From assembly GCA_963850255.1 (NCBI GenBank), contig CAWKLL010000025.1:62001-126000 (forward strand): DNA of 64,000 nt, written 5' to 3'. The stretch is from J054 sp963850255. Lineage in GTDB: Bacteria; Pseudomonadota; Gammaproteobacteria; Steroidobacterales; GCA-2729495. Below the pieces are notes generated by a model that saw only the letters and a list, made by a program, of their open reading frames with translations, ran no database searches and was not told the DNA's origin. Below, one piece after another: positions 16,815 to 25,757 of the stretch; the first letter of the stretch is position 1; each line of letters begins with the position of its first letter. Made by a program: the position numbers and the translations under genes.

Positions 16815-17119
16815 GCACTACTGCGAATCAGGAGCGACTGCTCACGGTGCTGCTAGGCCCGCACGTGTCTGAGAAAACCACTCGCGTCAGCGAGAAAGCT
16901 AACCAGGTGGTGTTCAAGGTACGTAAGGATTCCACCAAAGCTGAAGTAAGGCGCGCTGTGGAATTGCTTTTCGAGGTCAAGGTAACCGGCGTGCAGATTG
17001 TCAATTGCGCGGGCAAGGTCAAGCGTTTTGGCCAGACCCTGGGTCGCCGCAACGACTGGAAAAAAGCCTACGTCAGCCTGGCCGAAGGCCAGGACATTGA
17101 TTTCGTCGGCGCTGACTAG
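16811..17119 (+). CDS. rplW: 50S ribosomal protein L23
   Basis: 50S protein at the tunnel exit, docking site for trigger factor and SRP, 102 residues. LLTVLLGPHVSEKTTRVSE at the N-terminus and KVTGVQIVNCAGKVKRFGQ in the middle are typical. It starts inside the rplD stop (four-base overlap) and is followed by rplB after 15 bases. Confidence 0.97.
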   Translation: MSTTANQERLLTVLLGPHVSEKTTRVSEKANQVVFKVRKDSTKAEVRRAVELLFEVKVTGVQIVNCAGKVKRFGQTLGRRNDWKKAYVSLAEGQDIDFVGAD

Positions 17120-17134
17120 CCGGAGTTTGCCGTA

Positions 17135-17962
17135 ATGCCTTTGCAGAAAATCAAACCCACTTCGCCAGGTCGTAGATTTACCGTCAAGGTAAACTCTCCG
17201 CAGCTGCACAAAGGTGCGCCTTACGAGCCGCTTCTTGAGAAGCTATCCAGCACCGGTGGTCGTAATAACACTGGCCGAATTACTACACGTCATCGTGGTG
17301 GTGGTCATAAACGCCGGTACCGGATCATCGATTTCAAGCGCGATAAAGATGCGATTGCGGCGCGTGTAGAACGAATTGAGTACGACCCGAACCGCAGTGC
17401 GCATATCGCACTGTTGCTGTATAGCGATGGCGAGCGTCGTTATATTATTGCGCCCAAAGGCGTGTCCGCCGGCGACCAGCTGATGTCAGGTCGCGAGGCG
17501 CCCATCCGCAGCGGCAATACTCTGCCCTTGCGGAACATTCCCCTGGGTTCAGTAATTCACGCTATCGAGTTAAAGCCCGGTAAGGGCGCTCAGATGGCAC
17601 GCGCTGCTGGTGCCAGTGCCCAGCTGGTTGCTCGCGAGGGCTTGTATACAACCCTGCGCATGCGCTCCGGCGAGATGCGAAAAGTCCACGTGAATTGTCG
17701 CGCGACCATCGGTGAGGTGGGCCACGGCGAACACAATCTCCGCAAGCTGGGTAAGGCCGGTGCAACGCGTTGGCGCGGTGTGCGTCCGACCGTTCGCGGT
17801 GTAGCGATGAACCCCGTTGATCACCCGCATGGCGGTGGTGAAGGCCGTACATCAGGTGGCCGGCATCCGGTAACACCCTGGGGTACGCCAACCAAGGGAT
17901 ACAAGACCCGTCATAACAAGCGCACCGACGGCATGATTGTCCGTCGCCGCGGCCGCAAGTAA
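17135..17962 (+). CDS. rplB: 50S ribosomal protein L2
   Basis: Essential 50S protein near the peptidyl-transferase centre, 275 residues. The conserved C-terminal stretch NPVDHPHGGGEGRTSGGRHP contains the histidine implicated in activity (His229 of E. coli). The N-terminal KIKPTSPGRRF and the ITTRHRGGGHKRRYR segment are typical. It is in the S10 cluster, with rpsS 27 bases downstream. Confidence 0.98.
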   Translation: MPLQKIKPTSPGRRFTVKVNSPQLHKGAPYEPLLEKLSSTGGRNNTGRITTRHRGGGHKRRYRIIDFKRDKDAIAARVERIEYDPNRSAHIALLLYSDGERRYIIAPKGVSAGDQLMSGREAPIRSGNTLPLRNIPLGSVIHAIELKPGKGAQMARAAGASAQLVAREGLYTTLRMRSGEMRKVHVNCRATIGEVGHGEHNLRKLGKAGATRWRGVRPTVRGVAMNPVDHPHGGGEGRTSGGRHPVTPWGTPTKGYKTRHNKRTDGMIVRRRGRK

Positions 17963-17989
17963 GCCGCTTGAGAGTATGAGGAAGCAGCA

Positions 17990-18262
17990 GTGCCACGTTC
18001 AGTAAAGAAAGGACCATTTGTCGATGCGCATCTCGCCAAGAAGGTGCGTGAAGCGGCAGCGGCCAACAGTCGTCGACCAATTAAAACCTGGTCGAGGCGA
18101 TCAATGGTATTGCCCGACATGGTCGGTCTTACCATTGCCGTGCATAACGGGCGCGACCACGTGCCGGTGCTGGTTTCCGAGAACATGGTTGGGCACAAAC
18201 TGGGCGAGTTTGCTGTTACGCGGACCTTCCGGGGTCATTCCGGCGATCGGAAGACCAAGTAG
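17990..18262 (+). CDS. rpsS: 30S ribosomal protein S19
   Basis: 30S head protein contacting S13 and the A-site region, 90 residues, beginning MPRSVKKGPFVDAHLAKKV. The start is GTG at 17990, preceded by GAGGAAG. The C-terminus GEFAVTRTFRGHSGDRK is family-typical. rplV follows after 10 bases. Confidence 0.97.
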   Translation: MPRSVKKGPFVDAHLAKKVREAAAANSRRPIKTWSRRSMVLPDMVGLTIAVHNGRDHVPVLVSENMVGHKLGEFAVTRTFRGHSGDRKTK

Positions 18263-18272
18263 GAGACTTGTC

Positions 18273-18605
18273 ATGCGTGTAGCAGCAAAACTTAAATATG
18301 CCCGTATCTCGCCACAGAAATGTCGCCTGGTCGCCGACGTCGTGCGCGGCAAACCGGTTGGCAATGCGCTGCAGGTTCTCAGCCTGATGCCGAAGAAGGG
18401 TGCCCGCATCGTGAAGAAAGTGCTGGAGTCGGCTGTCGCTAATGCCGAGCACAATCACGGCGCCGATATTGACGAGCTTAAAGTTGCAGTAATTCACGTT
18501 GACGAAGCGCCAACATTCAAGCGTTTTCGTGCGCGTGCCAAGGGCCGCGGCGCTCGCATAATCAAGCGCAACAGCCATATCACCATCCAGGTCGCGGACG
18601 AATAG
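18273..18605 (+). CDS. rplV: 50S ribosomal protein L22
   Basis: 50S protein lining the exit tunnel constriction, 110 residues, the same length as in E. coli. The start at 18273 gives MRVAAKLKYARISPQKCRL and has AGGAG nine bases upstream; a longer open frame reaching 18018 overlaps rpsS in another frame and is not the real N-terminus. The beta-hairpin segment RARAKGRGARIIKRNSHIT has no deletion of the kind linked to macrolide resistance. Confidence 0.97.
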   Translation: MRVAAKLKYARISPQKCRLVADVVRGKPVGNALQVLSLMPKKGARIVKKVLESAVANAEHNHGADIDELKVAVIHVDEAPTFKRFRARAKGRGARIIKRNSHITIQVADE

Positions 18606-18616
18606 GAACAGCCAGT

Positions 18617-19297
18617 ATGGGCCAGAAAGTACATCCCATTGGAATAAGGCTCGGTATCTCCCGTGACTGGTCGTCGCGTTGGTATGCCGATAGCAAGTCG
18701 TTCCCAGCGTTACTGGCATCTGACTACAAGGTGCGCAAGTTTCTTAGAACGAAACTTAAAGACGCGTCCGTAAGTCGTATCCATATTGAGCGGCCTGCGC
18801 GTAAAGCACAGATTACGATTCATACTGCGCGTCCCGGCATCGTCATTGGTAAGAAAGGCGAAGACATTGAGCGTCTGCGCGTTCAAGTCGCCAAGCTGAT
18901 GGAGCTTCCAAAGGGCGACGTGCGCTTGAACATTGCCGAGGTCCGTAAGCCCGAGCTCGATGCCCAGCTAGTGGCCGACGGGATCGCGCAGCAGCTCGAG
19001 CGTCGCGTGATGTTTCGTCGTGCGATGAAGCGCGCTGTTACCAATACCATGCGGCTGGGTGCGGGTGGCATCAAGGTGAAGGTCGGTGGGCGCCTTAACG
19101 GCGCGGAAATCGCCCGCACCGAATGGTATCGAGAAGGCCGTGTGCCATTGCACACTTTCCGCGCCGATATTGACTATGGCTTTTCTGAGGCCAGGACTAC
19201 TTATGGCGTTATCGGCGTCAAGGTTTGGATCTTCAAGGGCGAAATATTCGATGCCCGTGAAATCGCAGCGGAGCCGGCTGATAAAGCCGCTCGCTAG
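18617..19297 (+). CDS. rpsC: 30S ribosomal protein S3
   Basis: 30S protein at the mRNA entry channel with helicase-like activity, 226 residues. Begins MGQKVHPIGIRLGISRDW. A KH domain is visible with its GxxG loop in IVIGKKGEDIERLR (around residues 75-88). It lies in the S10 cluster, 11 bases after rplV and before rplP. Confidence 0.98.
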   Translation: MGQKVHPIGIRLGISRDWSSRWYADSKSFPALLASDYKVRKFLRTKLKDASVSRIHIERPARKAQITIHTARPGIVIGKKGEDIERLRVQVAKLMELPKGDVRLNIAEVRKPELDAQLVADGIAQQLERRVMFRRAMKRAVTNTMRLGAGGIKVKVGGRLNGAEIARTEWYREGRVPLHTFRADIDYGFSEARTTYGVIGVKVWIFKGEIFDAREIAAEPADKAAR

Positions 19298-19308
19298 GTA
19301 CAGAATCC

Positions 19309-19722
19309 ATGTTACAGCCCAAACGAACAAAGTTTAGAAAACAGCACAAAGGACGTAACCGTGGTCTGGCGCAGCGTGGCAGCAGCGTCTCCTTCGGTGA
19401 ATTCGGTCTTAAAGCTACTGGCCGTGGCCGTCTGACGGCTCGACAAATCGAAGCAGCTCGGCGCGCGATGACCCGCTACGTTAAGCGTGGCGGCAAGATA
19501 TGGATCCGCGTCTTTCCTGACAAGCCGATTACGAAAAAGCCTTTGGAAGTTCGCCAGGGTAAGGGCAAAGGCAACGTCGAATACTGGGTCGCCCAGATTC
19601 AGCCGGGCCGGGTTCTGTATGAGATGGAAGGCGTTAACGAAGAAATTGCCCGCGAGGCTTTCCGTCTTGCGGCAGCAAAATTACCGTTTAGCACCGCCTT
19701 TGTAAGCCGGCAGGTGATCTGA
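19309..19722 (+). CDS. rplP: 50S ribosomal protein L16
   Basis: 50S protein near the A-site tRNA elbow, 137 residues, beginning MLQPKRTKFRKQHKGRNRG. It contains WIRVFPDKPITKKPLEVRQ and GKGKGNVEYWVA. The TGA stop shares one base with the ATG of rpmC (TGATG), so the two are likely translationally coupled. Confidence 0.98.
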   Translation: MLQPKRTKFRKQHKGRNRGLAQRGSSVSFGEFGLKATGRGRLTARQIEAARRAMTRYVKRGGKIWIRVFPDKPITKKPLEVRQGKGKGNVEYWVAQIQPGRVLYEMEGVNEEIAREAFRLAAAKLPFSTAFVSRQVI

Positions 19723-19916
19723 TGAGCGCTAAAGACTTTCGTGCAAAAGACGATGCGGAGCTGGCCGAGGAACTGCTTGGCTTGCGCCGCGAACAGTTTA
19801 ATTTGCGTATGCAGCAGGCTACAGGTCAGCTGGTGCGTCCGGATCAATACGGCAAGGTTCGTAAGAACATTGCCCGCGTCAAAACGGTCATGCGCGAGCG
19901 CGTGACCAAAAACTGA
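19722..19916 (+). CDS. rpmC: 50S ribosomal protein L29
   Basis: Small 50S protein near the exit tunnel, 64 residues. The helical hairpin shows DDAELAEELLGLRREQFNLR and a conserved RKNIARVKTVMRER end. Overlaps the rplP stop by one base. Confidence 0.96.
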   Translation: MSAKDFRAKDDAELAEELLGLRREQFNLRMQQATGQLVRPDQYGKVRKNIARVKTVMRERVTKN

Positions 19917-19927
19917 GGTTAGGACCC

Positions 19928-20218
19928 GTGACCAGCGAAACTAAAACTGAAACGGTAAAGCAGGACGCAGTCCGCCGCACCGTTACCGGTCGGGTTGTAA
20001 GCAGCAAGATGGATAAGACGATTACTGTCTCCGTCGGGCGGGTTATCAAGCATCCGATTTACGGTAAGTACCTGAAGCGTTCGACAAAGTTATTGGCGCA
20101 CGATGAGAGCAATAGCTGCAAAGAAGGCGACCTGGTGTCGATTACCGAGTGCCGCCCTTTGTCGAAGCGCAAAAATTGGCAATTGGTCGAAGTTCTGGAG
20201 AGCGCTGAAGGCCGCTAG
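19928..20218 (+). CDS. rpsQ: 30S ribosomal protein S17
   Basis: Early-assembly 30S protein of the OB-fold class, 96 residues from a GTG start at 19928. RTVTGRVVSSKMDKTITVSV and HPIYGKYLKRSTKL are family signatures. The N-terminus is about ten residues longer than in E. coli (84 residues) and is polar (TSETKTETVKQDAV). No good alternative start closer to the core is visible, so the extension is probably real. Confidence 0.96.
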   Translation: MTSETKTETVKQDAVRRTVTGRVVSSKMDKTITVSVGRVIKHPIYGKYLKRSTKLLAHDESNSCKEGDLVSITECRPLSKRKNWQLVEVLESAEGR

Positions 20219-20248
20219 GGCCTAAGCGAGAACGGACGGATATAAATC

Positions 20249-20617
20249 ATGATCCAGATGCAGTCAAACCTGAATGCAGCAGACAACAGCGGTGCCCGCC
20301 GTTTGATGTGCATCAAGGTATTGGGTGGCTCAAAGCGCCGTTATGCCGGCATTGGAGACATCATCAAGGTCAGCGTGAAAGACGCGATTCCACGCGGCCG
20401 TGTCAAAAAGGGCGAAGTCTATAACGCAGTTGTGGTGCGGACGCGCAAGGGCGTGCGTCGCGCTGATGGTTCATTGATCCGCTTCGACGGCAATGCCGCT
20501 GTGTTGCTGAACAATCGCCTTGAGCCCATCGGCACCCGTATTTTTGGGCCGGTGACGCGTGAATTGCGCACCAGCCGCTTTATGAAAATTATTTCCCTGG
20601 CGCCAGAAGTGCTCTAA
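20249..20617 (+). CDS. rplN: 50S ribosomal protein L14
   Basis: 50S protein at the subunit interface and the docking site of RsfS, whose gene lies at 57.0 kb in this window. 122 residues, beginning MIQMQSNLNAADNSGARRL and ending REL...KIISLAPEVL. First gene of the spc cluster, which continues without a visible promoter. Confidence 0.98.
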   Translation: MIQMQSNLNAADNSGARRLMCIKVLGGSKRRYAGIGDIIKVSVKDAIPRGRVKKGEVYNAVVVRTRKGVRRADGSLIRFDGNAAVLLNNRLEPIGTRIFGPVTRELRTSRFMKIISLAPEVL

Positions 20618-20631
20618 GGGGCAGCGGAATT

Positions 20632-20955
20632 ATGAGTATTTCACGAATTAAAAAAGGCGACGAAGTGATCGTGATCGCCGGTCGCGACAAAGGTCGCCGT
20701 GGCGCTGTGCTGCGGGTGGACGACAATGATCGTGTACTGATCGAGAACATCAACGTCGTGAAGAAGCACCAGAAGCCCAATCCCAATGCGGGTGTGCAAG
20801 GCGGAATCATTGAAAAGGAAATGCCGCTGCATGTCTCTAACGTAATGCTGTTCAATCCCGCCACTGAAAAAGGCGACAGGGTCGGCATCAAGACGCTGGA
20901 AGACGGCAAGCGTGTGCGCTTCTTTAAGTCAAACAAAGAGGTTCTCGACGCCTGA
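20632..20955 (+). CDS. rplX: 50S ribosomal protein L24
   Basis: Assembly-initiator protein of the 50S subunit, 107 residues. The KOW motif is visible as KGDEVIVIAGRDKGRRGAV near the N-terminus. The start follows AGGGGCAGCGGA by a few bases. rplE begins 25 bases after the stop. Confidence 0.97.
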   Translation: MSISRIKKGDEVIVIAGRDKGRRGAVLRVDDNDRVLIENINVVKKHQKPNPNAGVQGGIIEKEMPLHVSNVMLFNPATEKGDRVGIKTLEDGKRVRFFKSNKEVLDA

Positions 20956-20980
20956 GCGGGCGTCCCTGAGGAAACAGACG

Positions 20981-21520
20981 ATGTCGAGGTTGCAGGATTT
21001 TTACGCGCAGACGGTGGTTCCCCAGCTACAGGAAAAGCTGGCGCTGAAGAACGTTACCGAAGTGCCGCGGATTACCAAAATCACGCTGAATATGGGTGTG
21101 GGCGAGGCTGTTGCTGATCGTAAGGTTGTCGACAAGGCCGTAGAGGATATGCAGCGTATCGCCGGCCAGAAACCATTGATTTGTAATGCCCGCAAATCGG
21201 TTGCCGCGTTCAAACTGCGCGATGGCATGCCGATTGGCTGCAAGGTAACCCTGCGACGTGAGCGCATGTATGAGTTTCTCGACCGACTCGTCAGCATTGC
21301 CATTCCGCGCGTGCGTGACTTCCGTGGTTTGAACCCGAAGTCCTTTGACGGCCGTGGTAACTACAGCATGGGCGTGCAGGAACAGATTATTTTCCCTGAG
21401 ATCGATTACGACCAGATTGATTCGATTCGGGGCATGGATATCACGATCACCACAACGGCAAGAAATGACGAAGAGGGCCGAGCGCTCCTCGATGCATTCA
21501 GCTTCCCGTTCAAGAAATAG
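20981..21520 (+). CDS. rplE: 50S ribosomal protein L5
   Basis: 50S central-protuberance protein that binds 5S rRNA with L18, 179 residues, exactly the E. coli length. I chose the ATG at 20981 (Shine-Dalgarno GAGGAAAC) over an upstream in-frame codon at 20912 that would overlap rplX. MSRLQDFYAQTVVPQLQ and PRITKITLNMGVGEAV are typical. Confidence 0.97.
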   Translation: MSRLQDFYAQTVVPQLQEKLALKNVTEVPRITKITLNMGVGEAVADRKVVDKAVEDMQRIAGQKPLICNARKSVAAFKLRDGMPIGCKVTLRRERMYEFLDRLVSIAIPRVRDFRGLNPKSFDGRGNYSMGVQEQIIFPEIDYDQIDSIRGMDITITTTARNDEEGRALLDAFSFPFKK

Positions 21521-21535
21521 AGACAGGACTCGAGA

Positions 21536-21841
21536 ATGGCTAAGAAATCGATGCTGGCACGTGAGGTTAAACGCGCAAAAACCGTGGCGCGGTTCGCGGC
21601 CAAGCGCGCGGAGTTCAAGCGGATTATTGGCAGCGCAAGCTCCTCAGAAGAAGAGCGCCAGGTAGCCATGGCCGGCCTGCATAAATTGCCGCGCAATGCG
21701 AGTCCGAGCCGGATGCGCAATCGCTGCTCGATTACCGGGCGGCCCAAGGGTTTCTATCGCAAGTTCGGCCTGGGCCGTAACAAGCTTCGCGAAGAGACAA
21801 TGTCGGGAAACGTGCCCGGCTTACGCAAGGCCAGCTGGTAG
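21536..21841 (+). CDS. rpsN: 30S ribosomal protein S14 (zinc-free type)
   Basis: 30S head protein, 101 residues, ending NVPGLRKASW as in the family. It has a single cysteine (NRCSITGRPKG) and lacks the paired CxxC motifs, so it is the long zinc-independent form usual in Gammaproteobacteria. Lies between rplE and rpsH in the spc cluster. Confidence 0.97.
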   Translation: MAKKSMLAREVKRAKTVARFAAKRAEFKRIIGSASSSEEERQVAMAGLHKLPRNASPSRMRNRCSITGRPKGFYRKFGLGRNKLREETMSGNVPGLRKASW

Positions 21842-21860
21842 GCATCGGGGAGCCCAAGCT

Positions 21861-22259
21861 ATGAGTATGTCTGATCCCATCGCCGACATGTTGACGCGCA
21901 TTCGTAATGGCCAGCGAGTCGGCCATGTCTCTGTGCGTATGCCTTCATCGACTAAAAAAGAGAGCGTTGTAAAGGTGCTCGTTGAAGAAGGATATGTAAA
22001 CGGCTACAAGATCGAGAAGCTCGACAGTAACAAGAGCGACCTGGTTGTGGAGTTGCGTTACTTCGAAGGCAAGCCGGTTATTGATGAATTACATCGGGTA
22101 AGCAGTCCTGGATTGCGGGTATTTAAGAATAAGGACGAGCTGCCGAGTGTTCGTGGCGGCTTGGGTATTGCCATTGTCTCCACCTCAGAAGGTGTGATGA
22201 CTGACCGTGCGGCTCGTACGCGAGGCGTCGGTGGTGAGGTGATCTGCCTGGTTTCCTGA
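21861..22259 (+). CDS. rpsH: 30S ribosomal protein S8
   Basis: 30S platform protein and, in E. coli, the repressor of the spc operon, 132 residues. The start at 21861 gives MSMSDPIADMLTRIRNGQ; the ATG at 21867 is possible and would give the 130-residue E. coli length. SVRGGLGIAIVSTSEGVMTD is the C-terminal signature. The open frame extends upstream of 21861 only by overlapping rpsN. Confidence 0.97.
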   Translation: MSMSDPIADMLTRIRNGQRVGHVSVRMPSSTKKESVVKVLVEEGYVNGYKIEKLDSNKSDLVVELRYFEGKPVIDELHRVSSPGLRVFKNKDELPSVRGGLGIAIVSTSEGVMTDRAARTRGVGGEVICLVS

Positions 22260-22296
22260 TGGGAGCTAGCAGAGCAGAAAGAACGGAACGCGAAGC

Positions 22297-22830
22297 ATGT
22301 CCAGAGTAGCAAGAAACCCGGTCGAATTTCCCAAAGGTGTTGAGCTCAAGCAGAGCGCGGCACAGTTGACGGTGAAAGGCCCCAAGGGCGAGCTGCAAAT
22401 GCCAGTGCATACTGAGGTGGAAGTATCTCTGCAGGATGGCAATGCCAGTGTCGCCGCGCGGTCGGGTTCACGTCTGGCACGCGCCATGGCTGGAACTACG
22501 CGCGCCTTGATACAGAATATGGTGGTAGGCGTGAGCGCTGGTTTCGAGCGTAAGCTGACGCTGGTGGGCGTCGGCTATCGAGCCCAGTCTCAGGGCAAAA
22601 ACCTGAATCTGACGCTGGGCTTCTCGCATCCCGTGACTTACGCCGTGCCCGAAGGGATAACCATCGAAACGCCCAGCCAGACGGAAATCGTCATTAAGGG
22701 TATCGATAAACAGTCGGTCGGCCAGGTAGCCGCCGAGATTCGTCGTTATCGCCCGCCGGAGCCCTATAAAGGCAAGGGTGTGCGCTATTCCGACGAGCAG
22801 GTGGTGATCAAGGAAGCCAAGAAGAAGTAG
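22297..22830 (+). CDS. rplF: 50S ribosomal protein L6
   Basis: 50S protein near the GTPase-associated centre, 177 residues. Begins MSRVARNPVEFPKGVELKQ and ends with RPPEPYKGKGVRYSDE plus a lysine-rich tail, as in the family. In the spc cluster, followed after 34 bases by rplR. Confidence 0.98.
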   Translation: MSRVARNPVEFPKGVELKQSAAQLTVKGPKGELQMPVHTEVEVSLQDGNASVAARSGSRLARAMAGTTRALIQNMVVGVSAGFERKLTLVGVGYRAQSQGKNLNLTLGFSHPVTYAVPEGITIETPSQTEIVIKGIDKQSVGQVAAEIRRYRPPEPYKGKGVRYSDEQVVIKEAKKK

Positions 22831-22864
22831 GGCTTTCTGAACTAACAAGAGCTTTAACGCACAG

Positions 22865-23221
22865 ATGAACAGTAGAAACAGACGTATCCGGCGAACACGC
22901 AAGACCCGGGCAAAGATTCGCGAACTTGGTGTACCGCGCCTGTCGGTCCATCGGACGCCGCGGCATATCTACGCCCAGGTGACAACGGCCGACGGCGCCA
23001 AGGTGCTGGCCGTTTCTTCAACGCTGGATAAGGTGCTGCGCGAGAGCATAGACAGCGGCACCGGAAACGTAACCGCCGCTATTAAGGTGGGTAAGGCGGT
23101 GGCCGAGAAATCGCTGGCCGCTGGGGTTAAACGTGTGGCCTTCGATCGTTCGGGGTTTCGCTATCACGGTCGGGTGAAGGCGCTGGCAGATGCCGCGCGT
23201 GAAGCTGGCCTCGAGTTCTGA
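22865..23221 (+). CDS. rplR: 50S ribosomal protein L18
   Basis: 5S rRNA-binding central protuberance protein, 118 residues (E. coli 117). The motif RLSVHRTPRHIYAQV and the end FDRSGFRYHGRVKALADAAR are diagnostic. rpsE follows after 15 bases. Confidence 0.97.
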   Translation: MNSRNRRIRRTRKTRAKIRELGVPRLSVHRTPRHIYAQVTTADGAKVLAVSSTLDKVLRESIDSGTGNVTAAIKVGKAVAEKSLAAGVKRVAFDRSGFRYHGRVKALADAAREAGLEF

Positions 23222-23236
23222 TCAGGATCAATTTGC

Positions 23237-23743
23237 ATGGCTAGAGTTGAACATTCGGGTGGTTCAGAAGACCTGCTGGAAAAACTGGTTACGGTTAATC
23301 GCGTAGCTAAGGTCGTCAAAGGTGGTCGTCAGTTTGGCTTTACGGCGCTGACGGTGGTCGGTGATGGCGATGGTCGGGTGGGCTTCGGTTATGGCAAGGC
23401 CCGTGAGGTACCCATCGCTATACAAAAGGCGATGCAGTCGGCGCGCAAGAATTTGCGCAAGGTATCGCTTAAGAACGACACCCTGCATTACTCCATGATC
23501 GGACGCCACGGAGCAACCAAGGTCTACATTCAACCAGCCTCGGAAGGTACCGGCATCATCGCTGGTGGCGCCATGCGTGCTGTATTTGAATGCGCCGGTG
23601 TGCGTAACGTTTTAGCCAAGAGTTACGGTTCCCGCAACCCGATTAATGTTGTGCGGGCCACGATCAACGCTTTGTACACTGTGCAATCCCCCGAACGCAT
23701 TGCCGCCAAACGTGGCAAGCAAGTCGCTGACATCCTGGGTTAA
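23237..23743 (+). CDS. rpsE: 30S ribosomal protein S5
   Basis: 30S protein at the mRNA entry site with a role in fidelity, 168 residues. VVKGGRQFGFTALTVVGDGD, the region of spectinomycin-resistance changes, is intact, and GFGYGKAREVPIAIQKA follows it. rpmD starts four bases after the stop. Confidence 0.98.
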   Translation: MARVEHSGGSEDLLEKLVTVNRVAKVVKGGRQFGFTALTVVGDGDGRVGFGYGKAREVPIAIQKAMQSARKNLRKVSLKNDTLHYSMIGRHGATKVYIQPASEGTGIIAGGAMRAVFECAGVRNVLAKSYGSRNPINVVRATINALYTVQSPERIAAKRGKQVADILG

Positions 23744-23747
23744 AACC

Positions 23748-23939
23748 ATGGCTGCTACTAAGAAATTGCGTCTCACCCTGGTCAAGAGCCGCTTCGGCCG
23801 ACTGCCCAAGCACCGTGCCTGCGTGGCTGGTCTTGGTTTGCGCCGTATGCACCAGACCGTTGAAGTTATCGATACCCCGCAGAATCGTGGCATGGTCAAC
23901 AAGATCGCCTACCTGCTGCGCGTGGAGGAAGTGGGATGA
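23748..23939 (+). CDS. rpmD: 50S ribosomal protein L30
   Basis: Small 50S protein, 63 residues, reading MAATKKLRLTLVKSRFG at the N-terminus, then KHRACVAGLGLRRMHQTVE. The start is ATG at 23748; a longer frame upstream only runs back through rpsE. It ends within the first codon of rplO (ATGA overlap), indicating coupling. Confidence 0.96.
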   Translation: MAATKKLRLTLVKSRFGRLPKHRACVAGLGLRRMHQTVEVIDTPQNRGMVNKIAYLLRVEEVG

Positions 23940-24364
23940 AACTGAATACCCTTAAGCCGGGCAGCCGCACGGCAAAGACTCGCGTTGGCCGTGGCCATTC
24001 GGCGGGTCGCGGTAAGACCTGTGGCCGTGGCGTCAAGGGTCAGCACGCGCGCTCGGGCGGATTCCACAAGGTTGGCTTTGAAGGCGGCCAGATGCCGCTG
24101 CAGCGCCGACTGCCCAAGGTTGGTTTCGTTTCTCCCAAGCGTGGCGAGTCGGCTGAACTGCGACTCCATGAGCTCGCGCTCGTTAAGGCGGAGGTCATCG
24201 ACCTTCTTGCCCTGCGAACCGCAGGTCTAATTCCGAGCCAGGCCAAGCGTGTCAAAGTGATTGCTTCAGGTGAAATCAATCAGGCCGTCAAACTGAAAGG
24301 TATTTTGGTTACTCCGGGCGCCCGCAAGGCCATAGAAGCTGCCGGCGGGAGCATCGAGAACTGA
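23936..24364 (+). CDS. rplO: 50S ribosomal protein L15
   Basis: Late-assembly 50S protein, 142 residues. The glycine/arginine-rich N-terminus (GRGHSAGRGKTCGRGVKGQ) and FEGGQMPLQRRLPKVGF are typical. Overlaps rpmD by four bases. secY starts 28 bases downstream, the usual spc order. Confidence 0.98.
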   Translation: MKLNTLKPGSRTAKTRVGRGHSAGRGKTCGRGVKGQHARSGGFHKVGFEGGQMPLQRRLPKVGFVSPKRGESAELRLHELALVKAEVIDLLALRTAGLIPSQAKRVKVIASGEINQAVKLKGILVTPGARKAIEAAGGSIEN

Positions 24365-24392
24365 GGCCGGTGGCCCCGTTCAGATAATTACC

Positions 24393-25736
24393 ATGGCGAA
24401 AGGCAATATAGTCAATCCAGCAGCCGCGCTCGGTGAAGCAAGTCGCTTCTCCGATCTTCGCTCGCGCCTGCTGTTCTTGATTGGCGCGCTGATTGTCTAC
24501 CGTATAGGTACGTTTATTCCCGTGCCGGGTATTGACCCCGTGGCACTGGAGCAATTTTTCGAGCAGCAGTCCGGCACCATTTTGAGCATGTTTAACATGT
24601 TTTCGGGTGGTGCCCTGGAGCGCTTGAGTATTTTTGCGCTGGGCATCATGCCCTACATATCAGCCTCCATCATTATGCAGATGGCGAGCGTGGTCGTACC
24701 GTCTTTGGCGCAACTGAAAAAAGAAGGTGAAGGCGGCCGGCGCAAAATTACCCAATACACACGCTACGGCACTGTTTTTCTGGCTGGCTTTCAGTCAGTG
24801 GGTGCAGCCGTTGCTCTGCAAAATCAGGGCGTAGTTATTGCGCCAGGACCGAATTTTGTATTCACCGCGGCCGTGACGCTGATCACCGGCACTATTTTTC
24901 TAATGTGGCTGGGTGAGCAAATTACCGAGCGCGGTATCGGCAACGGCATCTCGATGATTATTCTGGCCAGCATTATTTCTGGCTTGCCGTCGGCCATCGG
25001 CGGCACCCTGCAACTGGTCGAGACGGGCGAAATTGCCCCGGCATTGGCTCTGGTCCTGATCTTACTGGTGCTGGCTGTAACCTACATCGTGGTGTACATT
25101 GAGCGTGGCCAGCGGCGCATAACCGTCAATTACGCCAAGCGCCAGCAGGGTCGGCGTATGTATGCCGGTCAATCCAGTCACCTGCCGTTTAAGATCAACA
25201 TGGCCGGTGTTATTCCGCCGATTTTTGCCTCCAGCATCATTTTGTTTCCGGCTACCATCGCCAGTTGGTTTGGTACCTATGAAGGCGCCAGCTGGTTGCA
25301 AAACATTGCGGCGAAGCTGCAGCCCGGTGAGCCGGTTTATATCCTGATCTATGCGTCGATGATCATGTTCTTCTGTTTCTTTTACACCGCGCTGGTGTTT
25401 AATTCGCAGGACACAGCTGACAATTTGAAGCGTTCCGGCGCCTTCATTCCGGGTATTCGTCCGGGTCAGCAGACCGCCGTATACATCGATAAAGTGTTGA
25501 CCCGGCTGACACTGTGGGGTGGTTTCTACATCACCACCGTGTGTTTACTGCCGGAATTCATGATTCTGTACTGGCGCGTGCCGTTCTATTTTGGTGGCAC
25601 CTCGTTGCTCATTATTGTGGTCGTAACCATGGACTTCATGTCCCAGTTGCAGGCGCACATGATGTCGCATCAGTACGAAGGTCTATTGAAGAAAGCGAAC
25701 CTCAAGGGGTATGGCCGCGCCGGTCAGGTGCGCTAA
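24393..25736 (+). CDS. secY: Protein translocase subunit SecY
   Basis: Channel-forming subunit of the SecYEG translocon in the inner membrane, 447 residues with ten hydrophobic segments expected. Signatures seen include YRIGTFIPVPGIDP near the N-terminus, MPYISASIIMQMASVVVP in the second helix region, and the cytosolic loop IERGQRRITVNYAKRQQGR that contacts SecA or ribosome. It is flanked by rplO and rpmJ. No frameshift is present in its 1.3 kb. Confidence 0.98.
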   Translation: MAKGNIVNPAAALGEASRFSDLRSRLLFLIGALIVYRIGTFIPVPGIDPVALEQFFEQQSGTILSMFNMFSGGALERLSIFALGIMPYISASIIMQMASVVVPSLAQLKKEGEGGRRKITQYTRYGTVFLAGFQSVGAAVALQNQGVVIAPGPNFVFTAAVTLITGTIFLMWLGEQITERGIGNGISMIILASIISGLPSAIGGTLQLVETGEIAPALALVLILLVLAVTYIVVYIERGQRRITVNYAKRQQGRRMYAGQSSHLPFKINMAGVIPPIFASSIILFPATIASWFGTYEGASWLQNIAAKLQPGEPVYILIYASMIMFFCFFYTALVFNSQDTADNLKRSGAFIPGIRPGQQTAVYIDKVLTRLTLWGGFYITTVCLLPEFMILYWRVPFYFGGTSLLIIVVVTMDFMSQLQAHMMSHQYEGLLKKANLKGYGRAGQVR

Positions 25737-25757
25737 GCCTGTGCGCGGAGAAAGCTG